The notes below the pieces were generated by a model. It worked only from the letters and a program-made list of their open reading frames with translations, was not told where the DNA came from and searched no databases. The position numbers and the translations under genes were made by a program. Below, piece after piece: positions 47,907-59,860 of a stretch of DNA of 64,000 bases. How positions within the stretch are numbered: the first letter of the stretch is position 1; each line of letters starts with the position of its first letter. This stretch comes from Polytrichum commune (lineage: Eukaryota > Streptophyta > Polytrichopsida > Polytrichales > Polytrichaceae): contig OX485804.1 of assembly GCA_950295325.1 (NCBI GenBank), forward strand, positions 44,564,429 to 44,628,428. The letters run 5' to 3'.

Positions 47907-50900
47907 ATGAGTTTGTCGGAGCTTCCCGAAGATGTCCTAACGTCGATTTTCGGGCACACGAGTCCATGGGACACGATGCGGTTGGCGGGAGTTTGCTCCT
48001 CTTTCAAAAGAGCGGCCGAGTCCAACACATTGTGGCAAAGCTTTTTGCCATGCGATTACGAGACGGTCTTGGCCATGGTCAAGTCCAAGAGTCCGACGAA
48101 GAAGGAGATAGTGATGAGCTTGGTGGATGGGGTGTTTTTGGATTTAGGCATGCAAAAATACATGTTGTTGCCGAGGTCGAGGGGCGTGTGTAGGAAGTTG
48201 TCGGTGGAGGCCATGGACGTCGCGTGGGGCAAAGACATGCGGTTTTGGAGGTGGGAGCAGTCTCGAAGTTCGTGTTTCGGCAAGGTGCGTAAACACGAAT
48301 GTTGGGTCTTGTACATAAGGTTGATGGGTCTTTGAATGGTTGAACTTTTTTTTCTTTTTCTTCTTTCTTCCCCTTCCAATTAGCGCACTTCTCCTATAAC
48401 ATAAAACACGCAATTCGAACGAAATGGTTAGCAAATCCACATTGAGGTTGTAGCCGCTTTCCTCATAACATTCGGAGCTCGTATGAATATCTTCTACTCT
48501 ATGAAAGCAAAGGTTCTTGTGCTCATCAAAATGGTCATATAGGCCCCCCTGAATTATGATGTTGAATTGTGTGGAACCTAGAATGGTGTATCACATTCTG
48601 AGCATGTAGTGCAATCTCTTTCAAACGCATCATCTTTTGGGTGCCTCACCAAACCACTTACCTCTCAAGTATAGGTGTTTGATTAAGATAAGTGATTGAA
48701 GTAGGCACATCTACCTTAGTTGAATGCATGGTATCAATAAACGACATCACTAGTGGTACCAAAGAACCTACCCTTGGGTATCAAATTGGAATATGAGTCA
48801 AATATTGATATTTGGTGGGTATCTCAAGGTGAGAGTATCGTTGTATACCTGAGTTAGTATTTGGGTCAATGCCATTTTGCACCATGTTGATACTAGGGGC
48901 GATTTTACCTAGGTATGAAGGTTCTTGCATGGTATATAAACCTAAATGGTATCAAGAATTAAAATCCCGTCAAATGCCCATACGCTTCTGGTATCAAAAA
49001 AGAAGAAGTGAAATCCTCATTATAGATACCCAAAAAGTATAAAAAAGGCAAATACCAGACCAACACTGGTGCGTACCTTAGTCATGATTAACCCAGGGAA
49101 GCATAATTTACTGAGAGTTTTAATGCTGTGCTTGACAAATGTTTAATAGGTGTAACAAAGTGGGCCTAGAATGAACACTTTTAGCTCTTCAATCTACTGC
49201 TCCTAGGATATTAAGTACGTGATTAGTATAAGATAATTAGCAAATCCAAATTGAGGTTATCGCCATTTTCCTTACAATATTGGAGCTTGAATAGATAGAT
49301 GTCATTCCTTATTAAAGTGAAGAATGTTTTTCTTCTTAAATAATCACAGAGGTCCCATGATTTATGATGTTGACTATTGAACCTAGAATACTTAACGTAA
49401 TTTGAGCACATAGTCCAACCTCTTTTTGGTGTCCATTCTTAGATCCACACCTACCCACAAAACACTCATGTAGTGGTGTCCGATTAAGATAAGTAACTGA
49501 ATAATGGCCACTGACCTTCAGTTCAGGCTGGACCAATTTAGAGCTTATTGTGGATCGATTTCCAGGGGAGGCATACTCGTGGTCTTGGTGTTTCTGAAAA
49601 GCAGAATTCGACCTCTTTTTGTTTTCAGATTGTGTTCTTTGTCCACGTCTATCGTAATTGTTCTTGCAATGTCATGGCCAATGAAGAGAAAAAAAAATGG
49701 GCATATTCTGTTGTCTGTTAAAAAAATATGATTGTTTAATTAAAAAATGAAATGGTTTTTTATTGTTGTCTTTTCATCAGGTTCAGGTCAATGTGACCCC
49801 CATGCTCAGACATAATGAATGAAGCATATTTTAACACGGTTCTAGCTACTTTGCATTCATGTTCAATGTCACCGGTCTCTCAAACTGGTGCTAAGGTTCT
49901 CAAATTGAGAAAATTGTCATTGAAGTTATGAACTTTTTCAGTGTTTAGTTCTGACTTATTTTTGTTTATTTCTACTGAAAGATCCAGTGCATATAGTAGC
50001 AATACCCTGCGTACAACCTTTGATTTTAAACTCGAAATGCCTGAACTTCACATGTGCCACCTGTCATGTTGCCATTGACTAAGAGTGTTACAAAATCACT
50101 TATGTCATCACATGGGTGCCCGAAACCAACCACATTCTCATGAACTAGGTAATGTGGGCGAGGAGCCTTGTCATGGGTTGTAGGAGGCACCCAATCTACT
50201 GTATTGGGTGCCTACTACAGCTGATGGTAAGGTGACATGTGTCCATTATCAGGTGTAGTGGAGGCCATGGCAAGGTGATCAATTACAAATGATAATGTGC
50301 TTCGTATCACACGTCCACAAATCTTTCACCCTGACCAGTATGATAATAGGAATTTCACTTTGAGGGGGGGGAGGGGGTGCTTATGACTATTGAGGTGGGA
50401 AGTCGATCGAACGCTTGGTTTGTGTGATCCGGATGAAATCGTTTAAGGTAGAAGCGCCCAGTTTTGTTGGTGACCCCAATTTTGACATATGTATATTGTC
50501 CCAAAGTCAAGTTGCATACTTCAACAGGAATTTTAGTATCCTAAGAACTAAAATCACAAACCATTGGTCGAAAGAGACAGATTGTCATTGATCAACATTG
50601 TCCACTTTGTGAGGTTTGTGATTGAACATTTCCGTAGATTTTAGATATGCTCCCGTTTTTGTGATCTCAATGCCGTTGTGCTTAAAGCGTAATTGTTGAA
50701 TTAAATTTAATATTGGATAATTTATTAGGGTTAGGTAAGGGACCTTAGGTAGATGTGCCTAATTTGGTTTACTATCTTAATCAAACACCTATTTTAAAGT
50801 GATATGTGATTAGTGTGGCTCAAGCATAGATACCAAAAGGACAAGTGTTCAAAATAGATCAACCATCCTCGACTTTATAGTGAACATAATTCGAGGGAAC

Positions 50901-52217
50901 ATACATGACCATTTAATGAGCACGAGAATCTTCACTTTTAAAACAATTAAGAGATAATTCGTATGAGCTCTGAAAAGTATGAGGAAAGCGCTATAGCCTT
51001 GACGTGGATTTGTTAACCATCTCTTACTAATCTTGTGTTTCATATCCTAGGACAAGTGGTCTATAGTGTTCTCCCGCTTAAGTATGCACTTTGAACCGGA
51101 GCCGTTGGTGCGCACTTAGTTGGTAGGTGCTTACTTTACTCATATCGCTTCTAGACCCTTTGGTTTGATGAATTGCAACAGGAAACGGATAAACCTAAGG
51201 CAACCCGGTTGACTGAAATCCAACCTATAGAGACATTGGCTGAATTTGAAAGCTCTACACAACATTGTCCTTGACATTGACAACCAGTTGCTTTGCTCCA
51301 ATGTGCAAACGGAAGCTGGACAAATGTGTGATGAATTGTGACGATCGTTTGAGACGTTTTTGCGAAACGTTCACAAACTGACATGGAATGTCAAGCGACA
51401 AAATTGCATGCATTCACAGCACATGACTCGTTCAAACAATGAAGTATGAACCCTGAAATTTGTCAAAAACATTGCGCACTTAACCGCCGGGATGCATACT
51501 TAAACGGGTGCGTACTTGAGCGGCAGATTACTGTGGTTGCAAAAAGTACACATTCAAGACCCATCATCTACCTTAGTGCTCACATTGTCCGCGCGATCTA
51601 GGTGCTTCTACCTTACTCAATTGTGTGTGTTTGTGGTTTTTTTTCCGACCCATTTTGCGATTCATTCGGCCAGTTTGGGTGTTTCTGACATTTGGTTCGT
51701 GGCGGTGTTTTTATGTTTTCGCTGCCTTCAGGTCGCGCACTTGCTTGCGGTTTGCTGGCTCGAGGTCACCGGAACGTGGAGCTGTTCCTTGCCCCCGGGA
51801 TCCTACACGGCCGTGTGGCGCCTGCGAGTCGCAAACCCACAGGGCGGCCGCTTCTATTTCCTGTCGTGGAAGTGCCCCCTCACATTCTCAATCGCCACGG
51901 CCGACGGCCAAGTGCTCGAGAAGAGCCTCAACCTCTCACAAGTCCCGGGAACGGCGTTTGAGGAGTGGTTTGAGTTTGAGGTCGGCGACATCCGCGTCCT
52001 CAAAGGCAAAGAATCCTCCTCCTCCTCCTCGTCGGCAGCGGCGGTGCACCAAGTCGACCTCGAATACGGAATTCGCGAAATCGATTGCACGTATTGGAAG
52101 GGGGGTTTGTTTCTGGATTGCTTGACGCTGAGGCCGTCCGGGTGCTGCGATGAAGGACAGCCCGCGGTGAAAGACCGCGAGCTCAGCAAAATTCGCGGCC
52201 AAACAGGCGTGTTTTAG
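47907..52217 (+). CDS. F-box protein with phloem-protein-2 (PP2) lectin-like domain
   Basis: Two coding exons, 47907-48284 and 51732-52217, join in phase (FGK|VAHLLAVCWLEV) across a 3447-bp GT-AG intron (donor AAG|GTGCGT, acceptor CTTCAG). The product is 287 residues, typical for plant F-box/PP2 proteins. The F-box is at residues about 3-46 (LSELPEDVLTSIFGHTSPWD, then GVCSSF). The PP2 domain starts near residue 115 (FWRWEQSRSSCFGK, CWLEVTG) and continues through AVWRLRVANPQGGRFYFLSW, EWFEFEVGDI and 'DLEYGIREIDCTYWKGGLFL' to LTLRPSG. F-box proteins bind SKP1 in SCF ubiquitin ligases; PP2 domains of this type bind glycans, so it may be a glycoprotein substrate receptor (known for relatives, inferred here). 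A run of seven Ser codons (TCC/TCG) and three Ala codons sits in a loop of the PP2 domain. Exon 2 is markedly GC-rich. The open frame reaching upstream to 47898 uses no ATG; 47907 is the first. Confidence 0.9.
48421..48700 (+). repeat. dispersed repeat R1, copy in F-box intron
   Basis: It shares GGTTAGCAAATCCA, 'GTGCTCATCAAAATGGTCAT', 'GAACCTAGAATGGTGTAT' and 'GATTAAGATAAGTGA' with the copy at 49.23 kb, and inverted with 50.76 kb. Partial copies elsewhere: 14.3, 31.7, 46.9, 54.6, 56.1 and 57.4 kb. Confidence 0.6.
48748..49071. mobile_element. possible small CACTA-like MITE in F-box intron
   Basis: The ends CACTAGTGGTACC and the complement-like GGTGCGTACC region (CACTGGTG at the far end) give weak inverted termini, and the inside is rich in GGTATC/GATACC phrases. 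The target duplication is not convincing. Confidence 0.3.
49230..49510 (+). repeat. dispersed repeat R1, second copy in F-box intron
   Basis: A direct-orientation relative of 48421-48700 (TTAGCAAATCCAAATTGAGG, GAACCTAGAATACTTA, 'GAGCACATAGTCCAACCTC', 'GATTAAGATAAGTAACTGA'). Confidence 0.6.
50755..51055 (-). repeat. dispersed repeat R1, inverted copy in F-box intron
   Basis: The complement of R1: ATCTTAATCAAACACC, 'GACCATTTAATGAGCACGAG', 'TATAGCCTTGACGTGGATTT' and 'CATATCCTAGGACAAGTGG' occur in reverse order. Confidence 0.6.
51074..51523. mobile_element. MITE in F-box intron, close to exon 2
   Basis: The left end CCGCTTAAGTATGCAC and right end GTGCGTACTTGAGCGG are imperfect inverted repeats, with a second inner copy of the motif (GATGCATACTTAAACGGG). 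Length is 450 bp. It ends about 210 bp before the exon 2 acceptor. Class not assigned. Confidence 0.6.
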
Positions 52218-54126
52218 GGTTCAACCGCGAGAGAAGGAAAAAATGCCAATCCTAGCTTTTCGATGTCGCTTGTTCCAGCTGCCGCGGTGGGGGACGGGTC
52301 GGTCAGTTGGAGTTGCATTCGAATTGGCCTCAAGCGATTTTGTCAACAGGCCACCGCCGTCCTCTTGAAACTTTGAAACAGGCGACTGGGTCACCGTTTT
52401 TTCCCAAATTGTATACTTAGATTGCATACATTTCAAAGTAGAAGCAGTTAATGTGGTCTGCAGTTTTTTGAGCGGCGACTTTTCGGATTGGTTTGTCAAT
52501 GCGTCCAGGAATCCTCGCCAGCTCGGGAAGGACTTGCTTGCTTAGTGCTGCGGGTTCACAGAAGAGGAGGTACTGTCTATGGTGAGGATTGTAAACCTTT
52601 TCGCATTGATGGAGTGAATATTGTACCATAGAAAACACCGTAATAGCCACGAGCAGTAGAAAGACAAAAAGGGTTCCATGGAACCTTCTTCACCGAAGAA
52701 GGGCCTCTCCGAAGAAGGAACCATCTTGTATAATAGTGCAAGAGTGCCCTAGTTTTTTTCTCTTTATTTGAGTATGTCGACCTTCTTGCAGATGATTGCA
52801 TTTGAAAGTTGGGCCAAAGCATGGTAAAGTAAACACAAATTGTACTTGGAAAGTTTAGAGGGGCAAGTAGCCATAGTTCCTACTTATATAATTCAAGACA
52901 TTGTTGAGGTACAAATTCTGGACTTTGTTTGGCTCAAAATCCATGGGAGGGTTCCAGGATCTCAGATCGACATTTTGTGCAGAATTGAGCCTACTTCCCT
53001 TACTGTATATGAAAAACCTATCCACATGTGAAGGGCAAACCACTTTTCTTGTTCACTTGTTCATGCTCGAGACTCGATCCCAGTTTGAATTCTCCATTTG
53101 GGTTATCTATTAGATACAGTCTAGTTCAACACAAAAAAATTTAATTTTTTTTTAATTTTTTTTTTTTTCCCACATGTTGTATACACTATGGTTAAACCAT
53201 GTTCAATCCAATGTGGAAATTAGCTCTTGGCACTCAAAGTGTTGTACCATACATCACTCTATAGCATTAGGAGTTGAGGTTGTGGTCATTTTCCTAACAA
53301 TTTTAGGAGTCCACATGAATATCTTATTTGTTAGCAACATATCGTTGCCAACATAGTTATCCGTAAAGTCTCTCAAAGAAGGACGAAAATGTGGATGTGA
53401 TCGTTCTTTGAGAAGAATTTCTATTAAGAGCTCCTTAGCTCGTTGTGGATTGGACCTATGTTAAAAGTTGGGTTGATTTTTGGGACTTCCTCTTGCCACC
53501 TCAACAACTTTGTGAGAATTTTAGGATCTAAAATAAGGTATGCACAGGGGACCTGCTATCCTAAATTATGGATCAGTTTATGCAAAGTTAGCTTTTGCCA
53601 ACCCATTCGAGTAGGACAAGCTAGGGAGCTAAATTTGAATAGCCCAACACCAGTATGATGAATTAAGCATTAAAAAAACTTGTTGATTTTGTGCTAATTC
53701 TCATAAACTCAACATTTGGGGACTAAACCCATGGTTTGGTATGCAATACTTTACGGGTAACTCTCATAGGTGCCCCACCTTGCAAAGGAAAATGATGAAG
53801 GTTTCATATTCGAGGCGTTTATGCAAGTGTGCTTTGTTATGAAAGTTGAGGACTACCGTTTGGTAGTTTACAATGACAATGGAAGTCATTATTTAACAAG
53901 CACCCATCTTTTCTTATAGGAGGCCAAAAAAAATTTGAATATGCCTCAAATTAGCCTGAACGCCCCGCCAAAATGTGGTTAAATGAGGTTGGACCTATTG
54001 CACCTCTGCATATGAACTATGAATTATTGAACTCCATTGTTTGTCCACCATCACAAGTGAATTGTGTCAACACCCATAAGCCCTTGCTAAGTTCTAAGCA
54101 CCAAAATGAACAACTATAGATGTCTT
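52218..54126. other. region 3' of F-box gene, no further gene seen
   Basis: It includes the presumed 3' UTR. At 52674-52687 is a perfect palindrome GGTTCCATGGAACC, followed by inverted CTTCTTC/GAAGAAG stretches that could fold. A T-rich run lies at about 53137-53169. No other supported coding. Confidence 0.4.
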
Positions 54127-54386
54127 GGAGAGAGGGAATAATTATTGTATACGACCATACCTCTCATTCATCCAACATAAAAATAAACTCAATCCCTCTG
54201 TAGGTTTGTTGCCAATTCATTGTCTCAATTGACATGGAGTACACTGATTCAGAGCCTTTTAAGAGTGATTCCAATGTCAAATTACTCAAAAAAAAAGTAA
54301 CCTCTAGGTTGCGTACTATTACAGGGCTTTTATGTTGGTGGATGAATGGGAGGTATGCTCATAATATACACTAATTCCCTCTCTCC
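54127..54386. mobile_element. MITE with GGAGAGAGGGAAT ends
   Basis: The left end GGAGAGAGGGAATAATTATTG with CATACCTCTCATTCATCC is mirrored by GGATGAATGGGAGGTATG and a right end AATTCCCTCTCTCC. Length is 260 bp. A second copy is at 63214-63442 and half-copies lie near 20.05 and 63.85 kb. The target duplication is unclear. Confidence 0.65.
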
Positions 54387-54529
54387 ATATGTCATCTCCA
54401 ATATTATGTCACATTGTATGTTTGCAGTGTGGAGCTTTTACCGAGTCACTATGTACACTAATATGTGCAATTAGGTTACCTTCGCGATTAAGGAGCCTCT
54501 GTACCCATGCAAATCACCTTAGTTCCAAA

Positions 54530-54715
54530 ACTAGATTGCCCAAAATAAGATATTCATATGAGCTCCAAACCTTATTAGGGAAGTTGCTATGGCCTTGATT
54601 TGGACTTGCTAACCATCTTGTACTAATCTCGTGTTTCATATCCTAGGAGAAGTGGCCTAGTCGGAGAAAGTAACCATTTAAGACCCATCTACCTTAGTAC
54701 TCTTCATTCCATCGA
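54530..54715 (-). repeat. dispersed repeat R1 fragment
   Basis: The phrases ATATGAGCTCCAAACCTTAT, 'GGACTTGCTAACCATCTTG' and 'CATATCCTAGGAGAAGTGG' match the inverted R1 copy at 51.0 kb. Confidence 0.5.
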
Positions 54716-55227
54716 TATATTTCCTTTCATCGACTTAACCTCTAAACTATTTTCGAAGGGTAATCCACTTCATCAAGAACAAGTGCACACTAGCTACTTG
54801 TGCTAGGTTTATTGCGCTCGATATTGTTTGTAGCTAGTAATTATACCAAGTTGGTCTCAAATTCATGGTCCTAAAATTTTCATTGGGAAGAGATTATGCC
54901 ATCAACCCAAAGTTTCTCAAGGTGAACCATGAGACATTCCAACACATCCACCTCATTCAAATATTGTTTTGGGTTGTAATAAAACTACATTTACAAATCA
55001 TTTCAATGATGTGCATAATCTCTTCCCAATGCAAATTATGTCGGTTGGGTCCACCCAATATCCATTACCTAACACATCATGGCTTTTCAAATAACACTCT
55101 TGCATATATACCAACGACCATGATGAGATCTACTACGGAATATAAGGACTAATGGTGTGAAGACTTGTGGACAAGTCACTCGTGTATATTGAGACTATCA
55201 TATTTTTTTACCCAAATAATATAAGTA

Positions 55228-55452
55228 CACCAAATATGATATTTAGTGTCACTCACTATTCAGAGTTACACATTCCTATATCTTTTTACTATTAATATAA
55301 TTTTTTGAACCAAGTAAAGATGTTGGTGTTCTATAATGAACAAACAACCAATTCAACCTCTCTCTTTTTGGTATAAAAATGAGGTGTACAATAAACAATT
55401 ACAACGTTGCATAATTCCAAATAGTAGGTGACACTAAATATCATATTTAGTG
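55228..55452. mobile_element. TA-flanked MITE with palindromic ends
   Basis: Inverted ends CACCAAATATGATATTTAG at the left and CTAAATATCATATTTAGTG at the right, each itself nearly palindromic, continue inward as GTCACTCACTATTC / AATAGTAGGTGAC. The element is flanked by TA on both sides, the target duplication of Tc1/mariner-type elements. Length is 225 bp. Confidence 0.75.
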
Positions 55453-55460
55453 TAGTTAGT

Positions 55461-57764
55461 ATGCACACCGAATGATATAACTTAGTTGGTAAAAAACAAC
55501 AATGTCAATAAAAACTTATAACAACACGTAATTTTGAACGGTAACCCACACTAATTAGACCAAAGAGTTTAGTTTCTCGTATGGTATATTGGGTGGAACG
55601 AGTGTACAAATTACAAGACATGTGTGGCTATACATGACTAAGTTATGGTCGAAACTATCTTTTCCACTATCTCTGAATTGGTGTAAGTTGAATTTTTGCA
55701 AGTACCTCAAAAATCGAAGTGTTGAAGATTACATTGACAACTAGGCTTCAATCTTTGAATAGTGTCCACTTAAGACATGTCTACTATATACTCACAAGTG
55801 GAGGTTCATTTAAACAACCAATGTGGCCCCTTTTATTATAAACACCATGTTTTAAAAAAAAGGTGTTGGTGTATATATAATGTTGACTTGGATGGGATAT
55901 CAAAACATGCATAGATTCTAAACATGATTAAGGAATGTGGCTCTACTATTCACTTCCAACTTCACAAATAATTTGGATCACATTAGGAAATGTTTTATCA
56001 TCTTAGCAAATCAAAAATTATGCAGATTATCAATTCAAGTTTGAGGATTAGACTTGAGATGTAAAAGTTATAGGAAGTCAAAGTGAAGACTCTCTCCTTT
56101 TCTTTAAGTGGTCATATCAGACCTCCCAATTGTGTTAACATTTGGACTTAGAATGGTGTCTATATTTTGAACACATAGTCCAATCTCATTCTAGCACATG
56201 TCTTTTGGGTGACCATTCTTGACTATAAAACCTCACCATATATCCCCAGTGTGCACTCTAGGTTACAATACCAACATACATAAATACGGTTGTTGACAAC
56301 AAGCACAATTCACTAAGAAAGAAAGCATGTTGGGCATGTTGGGCATCGGCTCTTTACAATAGTATCTTAGGTATATTTAAATATATATCAATTTGTGATA
56401 ATGGTGGACCCTACTTTACATCATAACATTCTTAGGAGATGCACTCGTACATCACATTTACTCATCAAAGTACAAGTCTTCCAACATCATCAAGCTGACA
56501 CTAAAGCGTGCAATGCAAAAATTTGCAAGATGCTATGATTATACTCCTAAGATTCCATGGCCCACCCGAATAAAGGTACATGCTGACTAATGTTATGTAC
56601 TTGTTTTCTCAAGTAAATCGATTGTGATTTGTTGTCAACGACCGTCAATCCTTACATCACTCTTAGATATATCTAAACAATGTGCCTCGGAAAAAATCTA
56701 GTAGAAGAGGTATGCAAATATCCTTGGGGAGATGCTCTTTTAGGGCTAGCTCCGAGCACTATAGAGTGTAATGGGACTTTATGGAGGCCTTATTTGTTTT
56801 ACATGTATAAAACTGGAGACTATGTGTAAGAGTGGATTTATCCTAGGGTCCAAGAGTGACGAAACTTTAAAAACAAGTGATCTTATTGATCAAGAGCAAA
56901 GAACTTAAGAAACTTTCATTAGGGTCCCATAAACATTACTAAGCAGCTAGATGGTGGACTCTTTCCAAAGAAAGAGGCCCTAATCAAAAAAAAATGTTGA
57001 TGAATTATAGTTGCTTGTCAAAAATTCCATTGTTGACAGCCTGAGTGCTCCCCATAAACGGGGAATCCCATAATCGAATGAGAAGTATGGTCGCTTGATA
57101 CATAGTCCCATGAAACACAACTGAGGAGTTGAGTAATGTTATGTAGGGTTCAAAGTTTGGAAAGCTGAAGTGGTGCATGCTAATGTGGCATCCTTTTCCT
57201 GCCAAATCTCGGCGGTCCTTACCTGAGAAATTACTCTTGATTTGAGAATTCGATGTCGAGTTCATAAGTCATATCCATGAAGAGGTACTCTAGTCCCCAA
57301 GTGGCTTGATTTGGGCCCTTCACCTTGACAATGTACATGATACTCAAGCAAACTTCAAAATTTATGAGGAAAGTGGCTATAGGCACGACTTGGATTTGTT
57401 GATCATCTCACACTAGTTGCGAATTTCATATCCTATGAATAGTGGGTGCAAAGAAGATAATGTCCATTTCAAGACACTAGAAGAAAAGTTGTCCACTCCA
57501 ACCATATGTTACAATGGACAAGTTGCAACAGATGGTTGCATTGGTCAAGTTTCCTTTTAGTGAGACTTGTTCACTTTAAGATGGATGTCTACACTGGAAG
57601 ATTTGCAAGGGAGCCATGATGGAATAAACAACATAAGATAAAATAGAGTAAAATAAAAATCGAGGCTTTGTTTGCCAACCATGATGGAACATTCAACCTT
57701 AGACATCGTTGCAATAACGAACGTATTTTTTGAAAGGGGGAAAAAAGGGAGGGACAAAGTGCAC
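55461..57764. other. intergenic with R1 repeat copies
   Basis: R1-like sequence at about 56.03-56.23 kb (GAGATGTAAAAGTTATAGGA, GGTGACCATTCTTGAC) and 57.34-57.48 kb (inverted). No supported gene. Confidence 0.45.
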
Positions 57765-58093
57765 AAATGGAACATGTTTCGTGGTCACTTGGATCATTTT
57801 CATAAACCACCTTTTGGAGGTAGGCCTAAGACAAAACCGGGAGATCATGGCACTCCAAACGCTCACTACCATTGATTTGTTCTATTTTAATATGTGTGAA
57901 GACCCCCATGAATAGAAATTCATTGAAATGGCATTTGGTTGAGGACCCGGTCACATATGACTTCACACTGCACTTGAGGGTCCGTGACCACACTACATGA
58001 TTTTGGAGATGTGTTGGGACGGCCTTTGGACACTTTCTTTTGGGCTCTCACAATTTCATAGACATGGCTCTTGGCTCATGTGTGAAGTGGCCC
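57765..58093. mobile_element. PIF/Harbinger-type MITE, copy C, left-truncated
   Basis: It matches copies A and B from ACATGTTTCGTGGTCACTTGG to the right end CATGTGTGAAGTGGCCC, which is followed by TAA. The left inverted repeat is missing. Confidence 0.7.
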
Positions 58094-58269
58094 TAAAGTT
58101 GCAATGAACATGCAAATCCACTAACTTAGCACATATAAAAGTTGGTATGATGAGAAGGATTTCACTTTGCATTTCTTCACATGGATACCTTATGGACACA
58201 GCCTTAAATCGGCGAATTTATTGTCGCCCTCTAACATGTCCACAAGCCACAAAACTCCCCCCACTGTCT

Positions 58270-58770
58270 CGGAGGAGAATTTTGGGCATAATCGGTCAAG
58301 ATCCTAGTGTTTCAAGACCAACCGGGTACGTGTTATTGACATCTTTCGATTTCTTCCTTGTTGAATTGAAGAATATTCTATAGATTCCTCTAAAATGATG
58401 GGATAATTTTCATGAAGTTTTGAACTTCACCTGGTCATCTCTCACTAGTAAGAAAATTATGCCAAAAAGAACTGCAGCCAAAATCGGTTCCGGTTCTTTT
58501 GACCAGCTTGATTTGCAATTGCTAAACAACTTGAAGGTTTTGAAAATACCTTTCCAACAATATATTACACACACTATAATTTTTTAAATTTGCAGTCCCA
58601 AAATGAAAAAGAAAAATTTGTAGTTGTTTAGCGACTACATATTAGGTTGGTCAAAAGAACCGCACCCAATTTTGGCTACAGTTTTTTTGGGCCTAGTTTT
58701 CTACTAGTGTCTCAAACTCAAGCGGTTCATTTGTAACTACCAGTCGGTTCTCCCTGTTCATTGTCCCCCA
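58270..58770. mobile_element. fold-back element copy, interrupted by a CACTA-type MITE
   Basis: The phrases GGGCATAATCGGTCAAGATC, 'AGGTCT'-like inner sequence, AAAATGATGGGATAATTTTC and 'CAGTCGGTTCTCCCTGTTCA' match one arm of the element at 43.34-44.12 kb. The homology is split at 58442 by a 267-bp insertion. Confidence 0.65.
58443..58709. mobile_element. CACTA-type miniature element
   Basis: It begins CACTAGTAAGAAAATTATG and ends TTTTCTACTAGTG, with a 3-bp TCT duplication on each side (58440-58442 and 58710-58712). CACTA ends with a 3-bp duplication define the EnSpm/CACTA superfamily. It also has longer inverted arms (CCAAAATCGG... / ...CAATTTTGG). Length is 267 bp, non-coding. Confidence 0.8.
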
Positions 58771-58839
58771 AATATAACTTAAGTGTTCAGGCTATGAAGC
58801 ATAACTTTATTGCTCAGTCCAAAAATATCTAAGGTATGT

Positions 58840-59150
58840 GGGTATTATTTGGTTTGTTTATCAAATTCTCCAACTTTTACTGATTGAATTTACACACAAA
58901 ACTCATGTTACATTAGCAAATCTACAATAAAAAAAAACATATGTAAAAATTGGATTCAAAATCAGAACTCCCCTGATTTAGTTAAGATTATCAGAAGTGC
59001 ATATTTGTTAAACTATATACATAAGTCCTTCCAATTGTGTTCACTATTGAGTGTAGAATAGTTATTAATACTTAGAAATGTATTCCAAATTCTTTTGAAC
59101 ATGTTTCTTTATGGTGTTCCTCACTAATTGAAATAAAGGCATACATTTGA
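58840..59150 (+). repeat. dispersed repeat R2, copy 4
   Basis: It shares GGTATGTGGGTATTATTTGG, TTCTCCAACTTTTACTGA, 'TTAGCAAATCTACAATAAA', 'GATTTAGTTAAGATTATCAG' and the closing 'ATTCTTTTGAACATG' region with the other R2 copies. Confidence 0.6.
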
Positions 59151-59860
59151 ATTTGGACCTATATCAAATCTAAGAGGCTACCCAGTCAAGAGGATATGTG
59201 TTTCCAAGAGTTTCCACATTTAACATTTCGAGGACACTTTTGTGTTTGCAATGTACGCTTATCAAGCCATTCAAGGGAAACTTGGATCAAAAACTCAAGA
59301 GCATCACTAAAAGATTTTGTGGATGAAAATGCCCACAATTTTGTGGATCAAAGAGTGTGCGTGATTGTCATCTTTCAATCTTGACTAAACTTACATGACT
59401 TGTTTATTCTTCCCGCTCTTTGTGCGAGATTTTTTTTTTCTTTGGGTATAAATGTTTATACTAGTGACTACGTAGCATGAGCACCACTTTGTAGATTCTC
59501 CCATTGGTTGAGAAATGAGGGGCGGTCTCAAGTTTATTTTACACAAGGTCACCAACAATAAGAGTGATCATGTCAAAAATTGGATGAGATCGTGTAATGA
59601 ATTCCCAGATGTCCAAACATGGATAGTGATTGATGGTTCACCTGATTTTGTGACAAGAAAATCCAAATAGGTTGACTTAACATAGAATGATAATGACCAT
59701 GTCGGATGAAAACTAGTTTTAGTCAAAAATAAAATAAGCATGTTCACGTAGTGGTATTCAAAGGAACTCATTTTGACCAATCTCTAATTGTATAGTTGCA
59801 CTTTGATTTTTTTAATAAAAAAGTTGCTACATTCCAATCCAAGTCCACTTTACACTATCT

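Noticed and set aside
51625-52125. Forward 166-codon and reverse 111- and 88-codon frames over F-box exon 2
   Set aside because: They are shadows of the GC-rich PP2 exon in other frames; only the phase joining exon 1 gives the PP2 motifs.
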